A stretch of 64,000 nt of DNA from NCBI RefSeq assembly GCF_032337135.1, contig NZ_JAVXZZ010000002.1, forward strand, positions 620,001 through 684,000. Reading direction: 5' to 3'. A program made the position numbers and the translations under genes. Below the pieces are notes generated by a model that saw only the letters and a list, made by a program, of their open reading frames with translations, did not search any database and had not been told where the DNA came from. Positions 17,077-26,165 of this stretch are shown here, piece by piece (the first letter of the stretch is position 1; each line of letters opens with the position of its first letter). Source of the DNA: Allorhodoferax sp032337135. GTDB lineage: Bacteria > Pseudomonadota > Gammaproteobacteria > Burkholderiales > Burkholderiaceae_C.

Positions 17077-18036
17077 ATGCGTCGCGATACCTTCCTCAAA
17101 TCCCTGTTGGCCACGGCCGCTGCCGGTGGCCTGCCGCTGTCGGCATTTGCTGCCACCAACCTCAAGATGATGATTCCTGCCAACCCAGGTGGTGGCTGGG
17201 ACGGCACCGGCCGTGCCCTGGGCAAGGCCATTCTGGATGCCAAGGCGGCCGATACGGTGCAATACGAGAACAAGGGTGGCGCAGCGGGCGTCATTGGCCT
17301 GGCCCAGTTCGTGAACTCGGCCAAGGGTGACCCGAACGCCCTGATGATGACTGGCGCCGTGATGTTGGGCGGCATCATCACCGGCAAGCCCCAGGTGTCG
17401 CTCGAAGCGGCCACCCCGATTGCCCGCCTGACCAGTGAATACAACGTGTTCGTGGTGCCGGCCGAGTCGCCCATCAAGAACATGAAGGACGTCGTGGCCA
17501 TGATGCAGAAGGACCCGGGCAGCGTAAAGTGGGGCGGTGGCTCGCGCGGCTCCACCGAGCACATCTGCGCCAGCATGCTGGCCACCAAGGTCAACGTCGA
17601 CCCCAAGAAGGTCAACTACGTGGCGTTCCGCGGGGGCGGTGAAGCCACCGCCGCCATCCTGGGCAACAACGTGACCGTGGGCGGCAGCGGCTGGAGCGAG
17701 TTTGCCGAGTACATCAAGGCCGGCAAGATGCGCCCCATTGGCGTGACATCCGAGAAGCGCCTGCCCGGCATTGACGTGCCCACGCTCAAGGAGCAGGGCT
17801 TTGACGTGGTGCTGGGCAACTGGCGCGGCGTGTACGGTGCCCCCGGCATCACCCCCGAGCAGCGCAAGGCGCTCACCGAGATCATCGTCAAGGCCAGCAA
17901 ATCCAAGTCCTGGGAAGCCGACCTCAAGGCCAACGCCTGGACACCGGCCTTGCTGACCGGCAAGGAGTTCGACGAGTTCGTGGACCGCGACTTTTCGCAG
18001 CTGCGCGGCATCATGCACCTGGCGGGAATGGTCTGA
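17077..18036 (+). CDS. tctC: Tripartite tricarboxylate transporter substrate-binding protein
   Basis: A 319-residue TctC/Bug-family periplasmic binding protein. The N-terminus (MRRDTFLKSLLATAAAGG) is a signal peptide with an Arg-pair, cleaved near SAFAATN. IPANPGGGWDGTGRAL and ENKGGAAGVIG are the two ligand-binding loops of the family. Start ATG follows AAGGAGACTGCC. It delivers a carboxylic acid to the TctA/TctB membrane components encoded next; the substrate (citrate or another organic acid) is not visible from sequence. Stop and next start overlap (TGATG). Confidence 0.92.
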   Translation: MRRDTFLKSLLATAAAGGLPLSAFAATNLKMMIPANPGGGWDGTGRALGKAILDAKAADTVQYENKGGAAGVIGLAQFVNSAKGDPNALMMTGAVMLGGIITGKPQVSLEAATPIARLTSEYNVFVVPAESPIKNMKDVVAMMQKDPGSVKWGGGSRGSTEHICASMLATKVNVDPKKVNYVAFRGGGEATAAILGNNVTVGGSGWSEFAEYIKAGKMRPIGVTSEKRLPGIDVPTLKEQGFDVVLGNWRGVYGAPGITPEQRKALTEIIVKASKSKSWEADLKANAWTPALLTGKEFDEFVDRDFSQLRGIMHLAGMV

Positions 18037-18542
18037 TGCTGAGCCCAGGCTTCTTGCGCAACCAGAAAGGCATCAGCCTGGGGCTCATCGCCCTGGGCGC
18101 CGCGATGGCGGTCGGAGCCTGGATCATTCCGTCCGACGCCGGCTACGCCGGTGTCGGCCCCGATTTCCTGCCTTGGCTGGTATCCATCGCCCTGATGGTC
18201 TGTGGCGGCTTGCTGCTGCGCCAGACCCTGCTTGGCGGCTTTCGCGTGTTCATACCGCCTTCGGGTGACGAGCGCGGCAACTGGGCTGGTTTTGCGTGGA
18301 TTTCTGCCGGGCTGCTGCTCAACGCCGCCTTGCTGACCACCATCGGCTTCATCCTGAGCTGTGCACTGTGCTTCGTGCTGGCGGTACAGGGGCTGCGCGG
18401 CGCGCAGGGCGGGGGCCGCAGCCTGCGCGGTTGGGTAGTGGATACCTTGGTTGGCATGGCCATCTCTGCACCGGTGTACTGGATGTTCACCAAGCTGCTG
18501 GCCATCAACCTGCCGGGCCTGACCAACACCGGTTGGATCTGA
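18036..18542 (+). CDS. tctB: Tripartite tricarboxylate transporter small membrane subunit
   Basis: A 168-residue protein with about four hydrophobic segments, as in the TctB family (for example LGLIALGAAMAVGAWII, LVSIALMVCGGLLL). It forms the small membrane subunit with TctA. Translation is probably coupled to tctC through the TGATG overlap. Confidence 0.88.
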   Translation: MLSPGFLRNQKGISLGLIALGAAMAVGAWIIPSDAGYAGVGPDFLPWLVSIALMVCGGLLLRQTLLGGFRVFIPPSGDERGNWAGFAWISAGLLLNAALLTTIGFILSCALCFVLAVQGLRGAQGGGRSLRGWVVDTLVGMAISAPVYWMFTKLLAINLPGLTNTGWI

Positions 18543-18558
18543 GCCCAAAGGAACAAAC

Positions 18559-20055
18559 ATGGAATTGTGGAATCAACTGATGCAGGGCTTTGCCTCTGCA
18601 TCCACCCCCATCAACCTGTTGTGGGCCTTCATCGGCTGCGCGGTGGGTACCGCGGTGGGCGTGCTCCCGGGTATTGGCCCCGCCGTGGCGGTGGCCATGC
18701 TGCTGCCCATCACCACCCAGGTGGACGTGACGGCCTCGATGATCTTCTTTGCCGGCATCTATTACGGCGCGATGTACGGTGGCTCGACCACCTCCATCCT
18801 GCTCAACACCCCGGGTGAAACCGGCTCCATGGTGACGGCCATGGAGGGCAACCTCATGGCCAAGCACGGGCGTGCTGGCGCTGCTTTGGCGACCTCGGCC
18901 ATCGGCTCCTTCGTGGCCGGCACGGTGGCCACGGTGCTGGTGACGCTGTTCGCCCCTGCCATGGCTTCGTTCGCGGTGCGCCTGGGCCCACCGGAATATT
19001 TCTGCCTGATGCTGCTGGCACTCACCACGGTGAGTGCGGTGCTGGGTCACAGCACGCTGCGCGGGGTGACCTCGCTCACCCTGGGCTTGGCCGCGGGCCT
19101 CATCGGCATGGACCAGATCACGGGCCAGATCCGTTATACCGGTGGCGTGCCGGAGCTGATGGACGGCATCGAGATCGTCCTCGTGGCGGTGGGCCTGTTT
19201 GCGGTGGCGGAAGCCCTGTATGTGGTGCTGTACGAAGGTACCGCACCCGACGAGCGCAACGCCATGAGCAAGGTGCACATGACCGGTGCCGAGTGGAAGC
19301 GTTCCATTCCGGCCTGGATCCGCGGCACCTTCATCGGCTTCCCGTTCGGAACCATTCCGGCGGGCGGGTCGGAGATTCCCACCTTCCTGAGCTATGCCAC
19401 CGAGCGCAAGCTCTCCAAGCACAAGGAAGAGTTCGGCACCACCGGCGCCATTGAAGGCGTGGCCGGGCCTGAGGCCGCCAACAACTCGGCTATCACCGCC
19501 ACGCTGGTGCCCCTGCTCACGCTGGGTATCCCGACGTCCACCACGGCTGCCATCATGCTCGGCGCGTTCCAGAACTACGGCATCCAGCCCGGGCCGCAGC
19601 TGTTCGAGACCTCGGCCAACCTGGTGTGGGCGCTGATCGCGTCGCTCTACATCGGCAACGTCATGCTGCTGGTGCTGAACCTGCCGCTGGTGGGCCTGTG
19701 GGTGAAGCTGCTCAAGATCCCGAAGGCGCAGCTCTATGCCGGCATCCTCATCTTCGCTACCGTGGGTGTGTACGGCATGCGCCAAAGCGCGTTCGACCTC
19801 GTGCTGCTCTACGGCATCGGCGTGCTGGGGGTACTGATGCGCCGCTACGATTTCCCGACCGCCCCGGTCATCGTCGGCATGATCCTGGGCCCGCTGGCCG
19901 AGGCCCAGATGCGCAATGCCCTGTCCATTGGCGAGGGGCACTGGGGCATCTTCCTGCAGCGGCCCATGTCGGCCACCTTGTTGGCTCTGGTAGCCCTGAT
20001 CCTGTGCGGCCCCTGGTTGGCGCGCAGGATGCGCAGCGGCAAGACCGTGGAATGA
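18559..20055 (+). CDS. tctA: Tripartite tricarboxylate transporter large permease
   Basis: A 498-residue TctA permease with about twelve hydrophobic segments and the family motifs GVLPGIGPAVAVA, YYGAMYGGSTTSILLNTPGE and GIPTSTTAAIMLGA. It is the main translocating subunit, driven by ion gradient. The gene follows an AAAGGAAC ribosome site 16 bases after tctB and ends the operon at a strong terminator. Confidence 0.95.
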   Translation: MELWNQLMQGFASASTPINLLWAFIGCAVGTAVGVLPGIGPAVAVAMLLPITTQVDVTASMIFFAGIYYGAMYGGSTTSILLNTPGETGSMVTAMEGNLMAKHGRAGAALATSAIGSFVAGTVATVLVTLFAPAMASFAVRLGPPEYFCLMLLALTTVSAVLGHSTLRGVTSLTLGLAAGLIGMDQITGQIRYTGGVPELMDGIEIVLVAVGLFAVAEALYVVLYEGTAPDERNAMSKVHMTGAEWKRSIPAWIRGTFIGFPFGTIPAGGSEIPTFLSYATERKLSKHKEEFGTTGAIEGVAGPEAANNSAITATLVPLLTLGIPTSTTAAIMLGAFQNYGIQPGPQLFETSANLVWALIASLYIGNVMLLVLNLPLVGLWVKLLKIPKAQLYAGILIFATVGVYGMRQSAFDLVLLYGIGVLGVLMRRYDFPTAPVIVGMILGPLAEAQMRNALSIGEGHWGIFLQRPMSATLLALVALILCGPWLARRMRSGKTVE

Positions 20056-20082
20056 AAAAGAGGCCTCCCGGCCTCTTTTTTT
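20055..20082 (+). terminator. Bidirectional intrinsic terminator after tctA
   Basis: The stem AAAAGAGGC/GCCTCTTTT with a short loop is flanked by A and T runs, so it can end both tctA and the converging acyl-CoA ligase transcript. Confidence 0.9.
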
Positions 20083-20084
20083 GG

Positions 20085-20144
20085 TCAAAACGGGCTGTAG
20101 CCAGCACGGATACTGCGCAAGCAGCTACTGGAACGATAGCGCTT
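20085..20144 (-). repeat. Dispersed repeat, copy 3 (tctA / acyl-CoA ligase convergence)
   Basis: Near-consensus copy: CGGGCTGTAGCC, ATACTGCGCAAGCAGCTAC, CGATAGCG. It lies between the terminator of tctA and the stop of the converging ligase gene at 20163. Confidence 0.85.
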
Positions 20145-20162
20145 TGGAGTGCTTGTGCGGCC

Positions 20163-21842
20163 TCAGGCCCACTGCACCTTGGCCGGGTTGGAAAACCAGG
20201 CCTCCACCCGGCTGGCCACATCCGCCTCGATGCGGCTGCGCTTGATCTTCATGGTGGGGGTCAGGCAGCCGTTCTCCACCGTCCAAGCGTTGTTGGCCAC
20301 CACCAGCATCTGCAGCTTCTCGTAGTCGGGCAGCGGTGCGTTCACCGCTTTCAGCAGCGCCGCCAGCTCGGCCTCCACCTCCGCCCGCACCTGCGGGTCG
20401 TTCTGGCGCGGACGTAGCGTCTCGTTGAGCACCACCAGCGCATAGGCGGCTGGCTGGCCCACGCCCGACACCATGCACGACTCCACCATCGGGTTGGCAT
20501 TGATGTGGTTCTCGATGGGGGCCGGTGCCACGTACTTGCCCTTGGAGGTCTTGAACTGCTCCTTCACCCGCCCGGTGAGCTTGAGCAGGCCATTCGGCAG
20601 GCGTTCGCCCTTGTCGCCCGTGCGAAAGAACCCGTCGGCGGTGAACACCTCGGCGTCCAGGTCCGGGCGCTTGTAGTAGCCCACCATCTGCCCCGGGGAC
20701 TTGATGAGCACTTCGCCGTCGTCGCTGATGCGCACTTCCACGCCGGGCAGGGGGATGCCCACGTAGCCTGGCGCATTGGCGTCGATCAGCGAGCTGTGGG
20801 AGTAGGCCAGGTCTTCCGTCATGGCATAGCCTTCCATCAGGTTCAGGCCCAGGCGGCGGTACCAGGCAATCAGCTCGGGCGGAATCGGCGCCGAGCCGCT
20901 GCCTGCGAGCTGCACCTGGTCCAGCCCCAGCCCCTTGAGAATCTTCTTGCGCACCAGGCTGCCCAGAATCGGGATGCCCATGAGCCGGTCGAGCTTCTTG
21001 GGAGGCATCTTGGCGAACACGCCTTGCTGGAACTTGAGCCACAGGCGCGGCACCGACAGGAAGATGGTGGGGCGAGCCCGGTTCAGGTCGGCCACAAAGG
21101 TGTCCAACGACTCGGCGAAGTACAGGTGGGCCCGGCCGTCCACCAGCGTCGTGCATTCCACGTGTGCACGCTCGAAGATGTGTGCCAGCGGCAGGTAGGA
21201 CAGCATGCGCACTTCCAGGTTGTCGCCGTATTCCGACTTCAGCTTGGCATTGATGTTCTCGCCCACCACCGTGGCACGCGCAAAGTTGTGCATCACCCCC
21301 TTGGGCGTGCCGGTGGAGCCCGAGGTGTACATCAGGAAGGCAATGTCATCGCCCTTGCGTTGCACGCGGCCACTCAGCGGCTTGGTGCGCTGTACCACTG
21401 CGTCCCAGGTCTCATAAGGGGTCTTGGGTGCCAGGGGGAAGGCGATGCAGGGCAGGGTGGCCGGCACGCCGGCTTGCTGCTGGGCCCAGGTGTCGAGCTT
21501 GCCCACGAACAGCAGGCTGGCACCGCTGTGCTCCAGCACGAACTTCACGGTGTCGGCAGTTTCGGTGGGGAAGATCGCCACCGTGGTGCCCCCGGCCATC
21601 CAGATCGCCAGTTCGGCCATGATGAAGTGCGCACAGTTCTTGGACAGGATGGCAATGCGTGCACCGGGCTCGAAGTTCTGCGCCTTCAGGTGTGCTGCTA
21701 TGCGCCGGGCCTGGCCCACCACCTCGGCCCAGGTGTAGTCCACCGCCTGGCCATTGCCCGTGGGCTGCGTGAGGTACACCGCATCGCCGCGCTGCGCCTC
21801 GTGGTCGTACACGTAGTCCAGAATCAGTTTCGCTTGGCCCAT
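20163..21842 (-). CDS. AMP-binding long-chain acyl-CoA synthetase
   Basis: A 559-residue ANL-superfamily ligase of the long-chain acyl-CoA synthetase type. The adenylate P-loop is MYTSGSTGTPKGVMH, followed by LPLAHIFERA, GSGSAPIPPEL, EGYAMTED, RTGDKG and the lysine loop FKTSKGKYVAP. It activates a fatty acid with ATP and CoA. No signal peptide is present. It is a single-gene unit; the exact chain length preference is unknown. Confidence 0.88.
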   Translation of the reverse strand: MGQAKLILDYVYDHEAQRGDAVYLTQPTGNGQAVDYTWAEVVGQARRIAAHLKAQNFEPGARIAILSKNCAHFIMAELAIWMAGGTTVAIFPTETADTVKFVLEHSGASLLFVGKLDTWAQQQAGVPATLPCIAFPLAPKTPYETWDAVVQRTKPLSGRVQRKGDDIAFLMYTSGSTGTPKGVMHNFARATVVGENINAKLKSEYGDNLEVRMLSYLPLAHIFERAHVECTTLVDGRAHLYFAESLDTFVADLNRARPTIFLSVPRLWLKFQQGVFAKMPPKKLDRLMGIPILGSLVRKKILKGLGLDQVQLAGSGSAPIPPELIAWYRRLGLNLMEGYAMTEDLAYSHSSLIDANAPGYVGIPLPGVEVRISDDGEVLIKSPGQMVGYYKRPDLDAEVFTADGFFRTGDKGERLPNGLLKLTGRVKEQFKTSKGKYVAPAPIENHINANPMVESCMVSGVGQPAAYALVVLNETLRPRQNDPQVRAEVEAELAALLKAVNAPLPDYEKLQMLVVANNAWTVENGCLTPTMKIKRSRIEADVASRVEAWFSNPAKVQWA

Positions 21843-22037
21843 GGGCGTGTCTCCTGTTGTAGTGCGGGTCAGCGTAGCAGGGGAGCGCGGGCTTGTGCAG
21901 TACCTGAGGCGACAGGAATGCCTAGGGTTTTCCCTTTGAAGCCGGTAATGGCGATAGGTGTGTCCGTCTCTGTTTTCCGATCAGTGAAAATCGGTACCTT
22001 CTGCTTCAGATCGTTTGTTTTGGTGGAGGTAGGAGAA

Positions 22038-22364
22038 GTGTCATCGCCCTACAACATGGCCTTTGCTTGTTTGAGCTGTTGCAAATCCTTCAAGCGCGTG
22101 TTCAACCTCGCGAAGGAATGTCCATCCAGGCTCATTTGTCCCCATTGTGGTGGCGTTGCTCACAACTTTGGGCGTCACTTCAAAGCACCCAAAAAGAACG
22201 ACGCAAAACAATGGCAAAAAGTGAAGTTCCTGTTTGCGCACGGTTTCCGCTTTCAGAAGATTCGTACAGGTCAGGGTCACCATGACGTTGTGACCTATCC
22301 AAAGTCGCTGGAAGAGGCGTACGAATTCGTCGAAACCTACAAAGCCTTTGCTATCAAGTCTTAG
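22038..22364 (+). CDS. Small zinc-ribbon protein of unknown function
   Basis: About 108 residues. GTG at 22038 sits eight bases after GGAGG; ATG at 22056 is the alternative but has no ribosome site. Two CxxC knuckles (CLSC, CPHC) point to a zinc ribbon. The C-terminal half is basic and aromatic (VKFLFAHGFRFQKIR), with a short acidic helix at the end. I do not recognise a named family. Base composition is visibly more AT-rich than in the neighbouring ligase, suggesting accessory origin. Confidence 0.6.
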   Translation: MSSPYNMAFACLSCCKSFKRVFNLAKECPSRLICPHCGGVAHNFGRHFKAPKKNDAKQWQKVKFLFAHGFRFQKIRTGQGHHDVVTYPKSLEEAYEFVETYKAFAIKS

Positions 22365-22430
22365 GTTGACTTGTGATGATGTGAAATCGAAGCACCGCAA
22401 TGCATCTATGGGACGACGTGGAACGCAAGG

Positions 22431-22754
22431 ATGACGCACACCGATTCTGAAATCGAGGAATGGATTCACGCCTTGGTGAACGAAGCCAGAAGAGACCTCG
22501 TGTTTCTCTGGAACATCGAACAAGGGAGTTTTGGTGGGCAAGGAAGACGCCCAGACGATGCCTCGCTGGAGCAAGTGGTTGCTGGCTTGGTTCGATGCGG
22601 ATGCATTGTCGGATTTGGTGATCCTGACCTCGAAAGCTGGCGTCCACTGCAGTTGAAGAACGATGTGGCGAATTCGCTTCCAGCGCAAATCGTGCACATG
22701 CTCAGGGAAAATCGAAACGAAAACGCCTTTATCACCTTCGCTTGCCGCGATTAG
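22431..22754 (+). CDS. Hypothetical protein, 107 residues
   Basis: An open frame from ATG 22431 with a weak AAGG ribosome site. The product is acidic and soluble (IEEWIHALVNEARRDLVFLW at the N-terminus, ending in FITFACRD) with no recognisable domain. It follows the zinc-ribbon gene by 66 bases in the same direction and shares its AT-richer composition, so the two may form an accessory pair. Confidence 0.5.
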   Translation: MTHTDSEIEEWIHALVNEARRDLVFLWNIEQGSFGGQGRRPDDASLEQVVAGLVRCGCIVGFGDPDLESWRPLQLKNDVANSLPAQIVHMLRENRNENAFITFACRD

Positions 22755-22857
22755 GTGGGTGCCTGTTGAACACCCGTTACCATCGGCACCCCCGCCCAAG
22801 GGCGGATACTGACCTGCTCCCGGGCAGCCCATCCTGTTTCTCCCCGTTCTTCCTTCC

Positions 22858-23652
22858 ATGCCCATCGTTGTTGACGAAGGCCTCAAGGCCTATATTGATC
22901 CGCTGACCCCTGACGAACACGATGCGCTGGAGCGCAGTCTGCTCAAGGAGGGCTGCCGCGATGCGCTGGTGCTGTGGGGCGACCTGCTGGTGGACGGCCA
23001 CAACCGCTATGGCATCTGCCAGAAGCACGGCATACCGTTCCAGACCGTGCAGAGCACCCTGTTCCAGAGCCTGGAAGACGTGCACCTGTGGATGATTGAC
23101 CAGCACCTGGGGCGGCGTAGCGTGTCGGACTTCCAGCGCGGTGTGCTGGCGCTGCGCAAGCGCGAGATCCTGGCCCGGCGCCAGCCTGCGGCAGCGGCCG
23201 AACCGGCTGCCGAATCACCTGCCGCGCCGGATGCCCTGCCCGCACCCGCACCCGTGATCGAAACCACACCCATCAGGAGCCGCGAAGACCTGGCCCGCGC
23301 TGCGCGCCTGAGTGCGGCGCAGGTGGTGCAGATCGAAAAGATCCAGAAGCAGGCGGCGCCCGAGGTGGTGGCTGCCGTGAAGAGCGGGGTCATTTCCATC
23401 AACGCCGCCGCTGCGGTGGCCACGCTGCCCGCCGAAGAGCAGGTGGCGGCCGCGCAGGGAGGCAAGGAGCAGCTGCGCGAGGCCGCCAAGCGCGTGCGCG
23501 AAACCAAGCGGCGTACCAAGCCCGAAGCGTCGGACGCCCCGGCGGATGCGCCATCCGACAACGAGGACGTGCCGATGCTGAAGGCCCGCATTGCGGAGCT
23601 TGAAAACGAAGTGGCTTCGCTGCGTCTGCAGTTGGCTGCGTACCAGGGCTGA
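22858..23652 (+). CDS. ParB/Srx-fold nucleoid or partition-like protein
   Basis: Residues 1-100 resemble a ParB-like N-terminal domain (LTPDEHDALERSLLKEG, LLVDGHNRYGICQKHGI). An Ala/Pro-rich linker follows, then a helical section with a possible HTH (AARLSAAQVVQIEKIQ), and the C-terminus is a coiled coil (ENEVASLRLQLAAY). This order matches proteins often labelled plasmid replication or partition related, but here the gene is chromosomal. It is five bases upstream of a methyltransferase gene, so the two form an operon. Confidence 0.65.
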   Translation: MPIVVDEGLKAYIDPLTPDEHDALERSLLKEGCRDALVLWGDLLVDGHNRYGICQKHGIPFQTVQSTLFQSLEDVHLWMIDQHLGRRSVSDFQRGVLALRKREILARRQPAAAAEPAAESPAAPDALPAPAPVIETTPIRSREDLARAARLSAAQVVQIEKIQKQAAPEVVAAVKSGVISINAAAAVATLPAEEQVAAAQGGKEQLREAAKRVRETKRRTKPEASDAPADAPSDNEDVPMLKARIAELENEVASLRLQLAAYQG

Positions 23653-23657
23653 GCGCC

Positions 23658-24584
23658 ATGCAAGCCTTGCTGGACGCCATTGCCCGCATGGAGCCGGGCA
23701 CCGACGTGCGCCGCATCTTCCACGGCCGCGGTGGCCGCTACCCCGGCTGTGAACACCTGCTGCTCGACGCCTACCCGCCGGTGTGGCTGCTCACGGCCTT
23801 CGAGCCCGTGCCGCAGGAACAGCTCGACGCGGTGCATGCCGCCCTGGAGCAGCGCCAGCGCGAGCTGGCGCCGGAACAGGCGCTGAACTGGGTCTACCAG
23901 TGCCGTGGCAAAGGGGGAGCGGAGACCCGGCTCATGGCCGGCAGCGTGCCCGAGCCCCACGTGGTGCAGGAAGACGGTGCGCGCTACCGCGTGCACCTGC
24001 TCAAGGGGCAGAACCACGGCTTCTTTCCCGACATGGCGGAAGGCCGGCGCTGGGTGCGCCAGACCATTCCCACGGTGCAGCGCGCACGGGTGCTGAACCT
24101 GTTCGCCTACACCTGCTCGTTCTCGGTGGCCGCCTTGCAGGCCGGTGCACGCCAGGTGGTCAATGTGGACATGAGCCAAGGCGCGCTGGCTACCGGCCAG
24201 CAGAACCACCAGCTCAATGGCATCAGCACGGGTGCCAGCTACCTCGCACACGACCTGTTTTCCACCTGGGGCAAGGTGTCGCGCGCGGGGCCGTACGACC
24301 TCATCATCGTGGACCCGCCGAGCTACCAGAAGGGCAGCTTCATCGCCACCAAGGACTACGCCAAGGTCATGCGCCGCCTGCCGGACCTGCTGATGCCCGG
24401 CGGCCATGTGCTGCTGTGCCTGAACGCACCCGAGCTGGGCACCGCCTTCCTGCGCGACCAGATGCAGGAACTCGCGCCGCAGCTGCAGTTTCTGGGCCGT
24501 GTACCCAACCCCCCGGTGTTTGCCGACGTGGACGAGGAGCGCTCGCTCAAGGTGCTGCTCTACCGCGCCCCGGTGGAGCGTTGA
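23658..24584 (+). CDS. Class I SAM-dependent methyltransferase, RlmI-like
   Basis: A 308-residue methyltransferase. The SAM-binding motif I is VLNLFAYTCSFSVAALQAGA, with acidic loop VNVDMS; motif IV is IIVDPPSYQKGSF, the DPPxY form used by RNA cytosine methyltransferases such as RlmI/RlmK. LMAGSVPEPHVVQEDG forms the N-terminal beta region. It probably modifies rRNA, but the target base is not determinable here. It is translated with the ParB-like gene. Confidence 0.8.
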   Translation: MQALLDAIARMEPGTDVRRIFHGRGGRYPGCEHLLLDAYPPVWLLTAFEPVPQEQLDAVHAALEQRQRELAPEQALNWVYQCRGKGGAETRLMAGSVPEPHVVQEDGARYRVHLLKGQNHGFFPDMAEGRRWVRQTIPTVQRARVLNLFAYTCSFSVAALQAGARQVVNVDMSQGALATGQQNHQLNGISTGASYLAHDLFSTWGKVSRAGPYDLIIVDPPSYQKGSFIATKDYAKVMRRLPDLLMPGGHVLLCLNAPELGTAFLRDQMQELAPQLQFLGRVPNPPVFADVDEERSLKVLLYRAPVER

Positions 24585-24590
24585 GCACCT

Positions 24591-24887
24591 TCAGTTGCTG
24601 AGGTCGCGCTTGCGGGCCTCGAACTCGGTCTTGTCGATTTCGCCGCGCGCATAGCGTTCGCGCAGGATGGCCAAGGCGCGGTCTTCGCTCTGGCGGTGGC
24701 CACAGTGCCCGCCGTGCGGGCGCCGCAGCAGCCACACCACCACACAGGCGGCCAGGGCCCACCACAGGATGTGCATGAAGCCGTGCATGCCCCAGCCATA
24801 GCCCCACATGTGGGGACTGTAGTCCTGGGCCTGGGCCCAGGAGGTGGTGAACGCCAGCACGCTGGCCAGGGCGGAAAGCTTTGTCAT
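24591..24887 (-). CDS. Small membrane protein with SHOCT-like C-terminus
   Basis: ATG at 24887 follows GAAGGAGTCGACC. The 98-residue product has a signal-type N-terminus, a Trp/His-rich stretch (SPHMWGYGWGMHGFMH), one transmembrane helix (ILWWALAACVVVWLL), and ends with ILRERYARGEIDKTEFEARK, the short C-terminal SHOCT motif. SHOCT proteins are of unknown function. The His/Met/Trp cluster could bind metal, which is speculation. Confidence 0.75.
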   Translation of the reverse strand: MTKLSALASVLAFTTSWAQAQDYSPHMWGYGWGMHGFMHILWWALAACVVVWLLRRPHGGHCGHRQSEDRALAILRERYARGEIDKTEFEARKRDLSN

Positions 24888-24949
24888 GGTCGACTCCTTC
24901 GCGGGTTGCCCCAGTATCCGCCAAGGGCTGGCCGATTGCACGCAGTTTC

Positions 24950-26080
24950 TCAGCGGGCAGGTGCCAGGCGCGCGGGCGAGAGCATGGCCTCGGTGAGGCC
25001 GAAGCGGGCGATGTGTTCTGGCAGCGGCAGGCCGCGCGCCAGCGCTGCGCAGGCTTCGCCCATGGCGGCACTGGTCTGGATGCCGTAGCCACCCTGCGCC
25101 GCCACCCAGAAGAAACCGGGCGCGTCAGGGGCATAGCCGCCCACCAGATCGCCATCGGCCACGAAGCTGCGCAGCCCCGCCCAGGTGTGGGCCGGGCGCA
25201 CCTGCAGTGTGGTGGCTTCCTCGATGTGGTACGCGCCGGTGGCAATGTCCAGCTCTTCGGGCTGCACGTCCTGCGCATGCGTCGGGTCGGCGTTGGCGGG
25301 CGAGCCGAACAGCATGCCGGCGTCGGGCTTGAAGTAGAACGTGTTGTCGGCCGCAATCACCAGCGGCCAGTCGGCACAGGCCAGACCTGCGGGGGGTGCA
25401 AAGGTGAAGGCGCTGCGGCGCTTGGGTACCAGGCCAATGGGCGCTACCCCGGCCATCTGCGCCACCGCGTCGCACCAGGCTCCGGCCGCGTTCACCAGCA
25501 CCGGTGCGGCATAGGTTTCGCCACCCGCCACCACCTGCCACAGACCGTTGCTGTGGCGGGCGCTTTGCAGTTCGGCATCCACCACCACCTGGCCGCCGTG
25601 CTGGCGCACGCCGCGCAGGTAGCCCTGGTGCAGGCCGTGTACGTCCATGTCGTAGCTCTCGGGCTCCAGTATGGCGCCGGCCAGGCGTTCGCTGCGCAGC
25701 ACCGGTACCACGGCGCAGGCCTGGGCGGGTGTGAGGCGCCGGCCGGTGTCGGTCACGCTCTGCAGCACGGCCCAGGCGTCGTCCAGCAGCGCTTCCTGGC
25801 CCGTGAAACCGATGGTCATGGTGGGCCGCTGGGTGAGCAGCGGCGCTTCACAGAACCCTGCTGGGGGCTGGTCCAGAAACGCGCGGCTGGCCAGCGTCAG
25901 GGCACGCACCTGGGGCGTGCCGTAGGTGGCGATGTACTGGGCCGCCGAGCGCCCGGTGGAGTGGTAGCCGGGCTGCGACTCGCGCTCCAGCACCACGGTG
26001 CGCCCATGCGGCGCGAGCCAGTAAGCGATGGACGCACCGGCAATGCCGGCACCAACGACGATGAATTCACATTGCTGCAT
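24950..26080 (-). CDS. FAD-dependent D-amino-acid oxidase-family dehydrogenase
   Basis: A 376-residue flavoprotein starting with the dinucleotide-binding motif IVVGAGIAGASIAYWLA, typical of the DAO superfamily. STGRSAAQYI and LVNAAGAWCDAVA fit D-amino-acid dehydrogenases of the DauA type, which oxidise D-arginine or other D-amino acids. No signal peptide is present. Substrate is not assignable. A 7-bp inverted repeat 66-82 bases upstream of the start may be its operator. Confidence 0.85.
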   Translation of the reverse strand: MQQCEFIVVGAGIAGASIAYWLAPHGRTVVLERESQPGYHSTGRSAAQYIATYGTPQVRALTLASRAFLDQPPAGFCEAPLLTQRPTMTIGFTGQEALLDDAWAVLQSVTDTGRRLTPAQACAVVPVLRSERLAGAILEPESYDMDVHGLHQGYLRGVRQHGGQVVVDAELQSARHSNGLWQVVAGGETYAAPVLVNAAGAWCDAVAQMAGVAPIGLVPKRRSAFTFAPPAGLACADWPLVIAADNTFYFKPDAGMLFGSPANADPTHAQDVQPEELDIATGAYHIEEATTLQVRPAHTWAGLRSFVADGDLVGGYAPDAPGFFWVAAQGGYGIQTSAAMGEACAALARGLPLPEHIARFGLTEAMLSPARLAPAR

Positions 26081-26145
26081 GGGCCCTGTTCCTGAAAACG
26101 TCAGAGGAAAAAGTGCCTGATCCCCGGATGAATATTAGATAGTTA

Positions 26146-26162
26146 GCTATGCTAAGCATAGC
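26146..26162. promoter_or_regulatory. Palindrome upstream of the DAO-family gene
   Basis: GCTATGC (26146-26152) and GCATAGC (26156-26162) form a perfect inverted repeat around TAA, extended by partial symmetry on both sides, in an AT-rich gap. No T-run follows on the minus strand, so it looks more like an operator for the leftward oxidase gene than a terminator for the yqj-like cluster. Confidence 0.4.
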
Positions 26163-26165
26163 AAA

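Noticed and set aside
20505..22364. Long rightward open frame of over 600 codons opposite the acyl-CoA ligase
   Set aside because: It is the antisense shadow of a GC-rich gene with clear family motifs. Only the final part (from 22038) leaves the ligase and is kept as the zinc-ribbon gene.
22858..23652. ParB-like gene as sign of an integrated plasmid
   Set aside because: No ParA, replication or transfer genes accompany it. It is paired with a methyltransferase gene among core genes.
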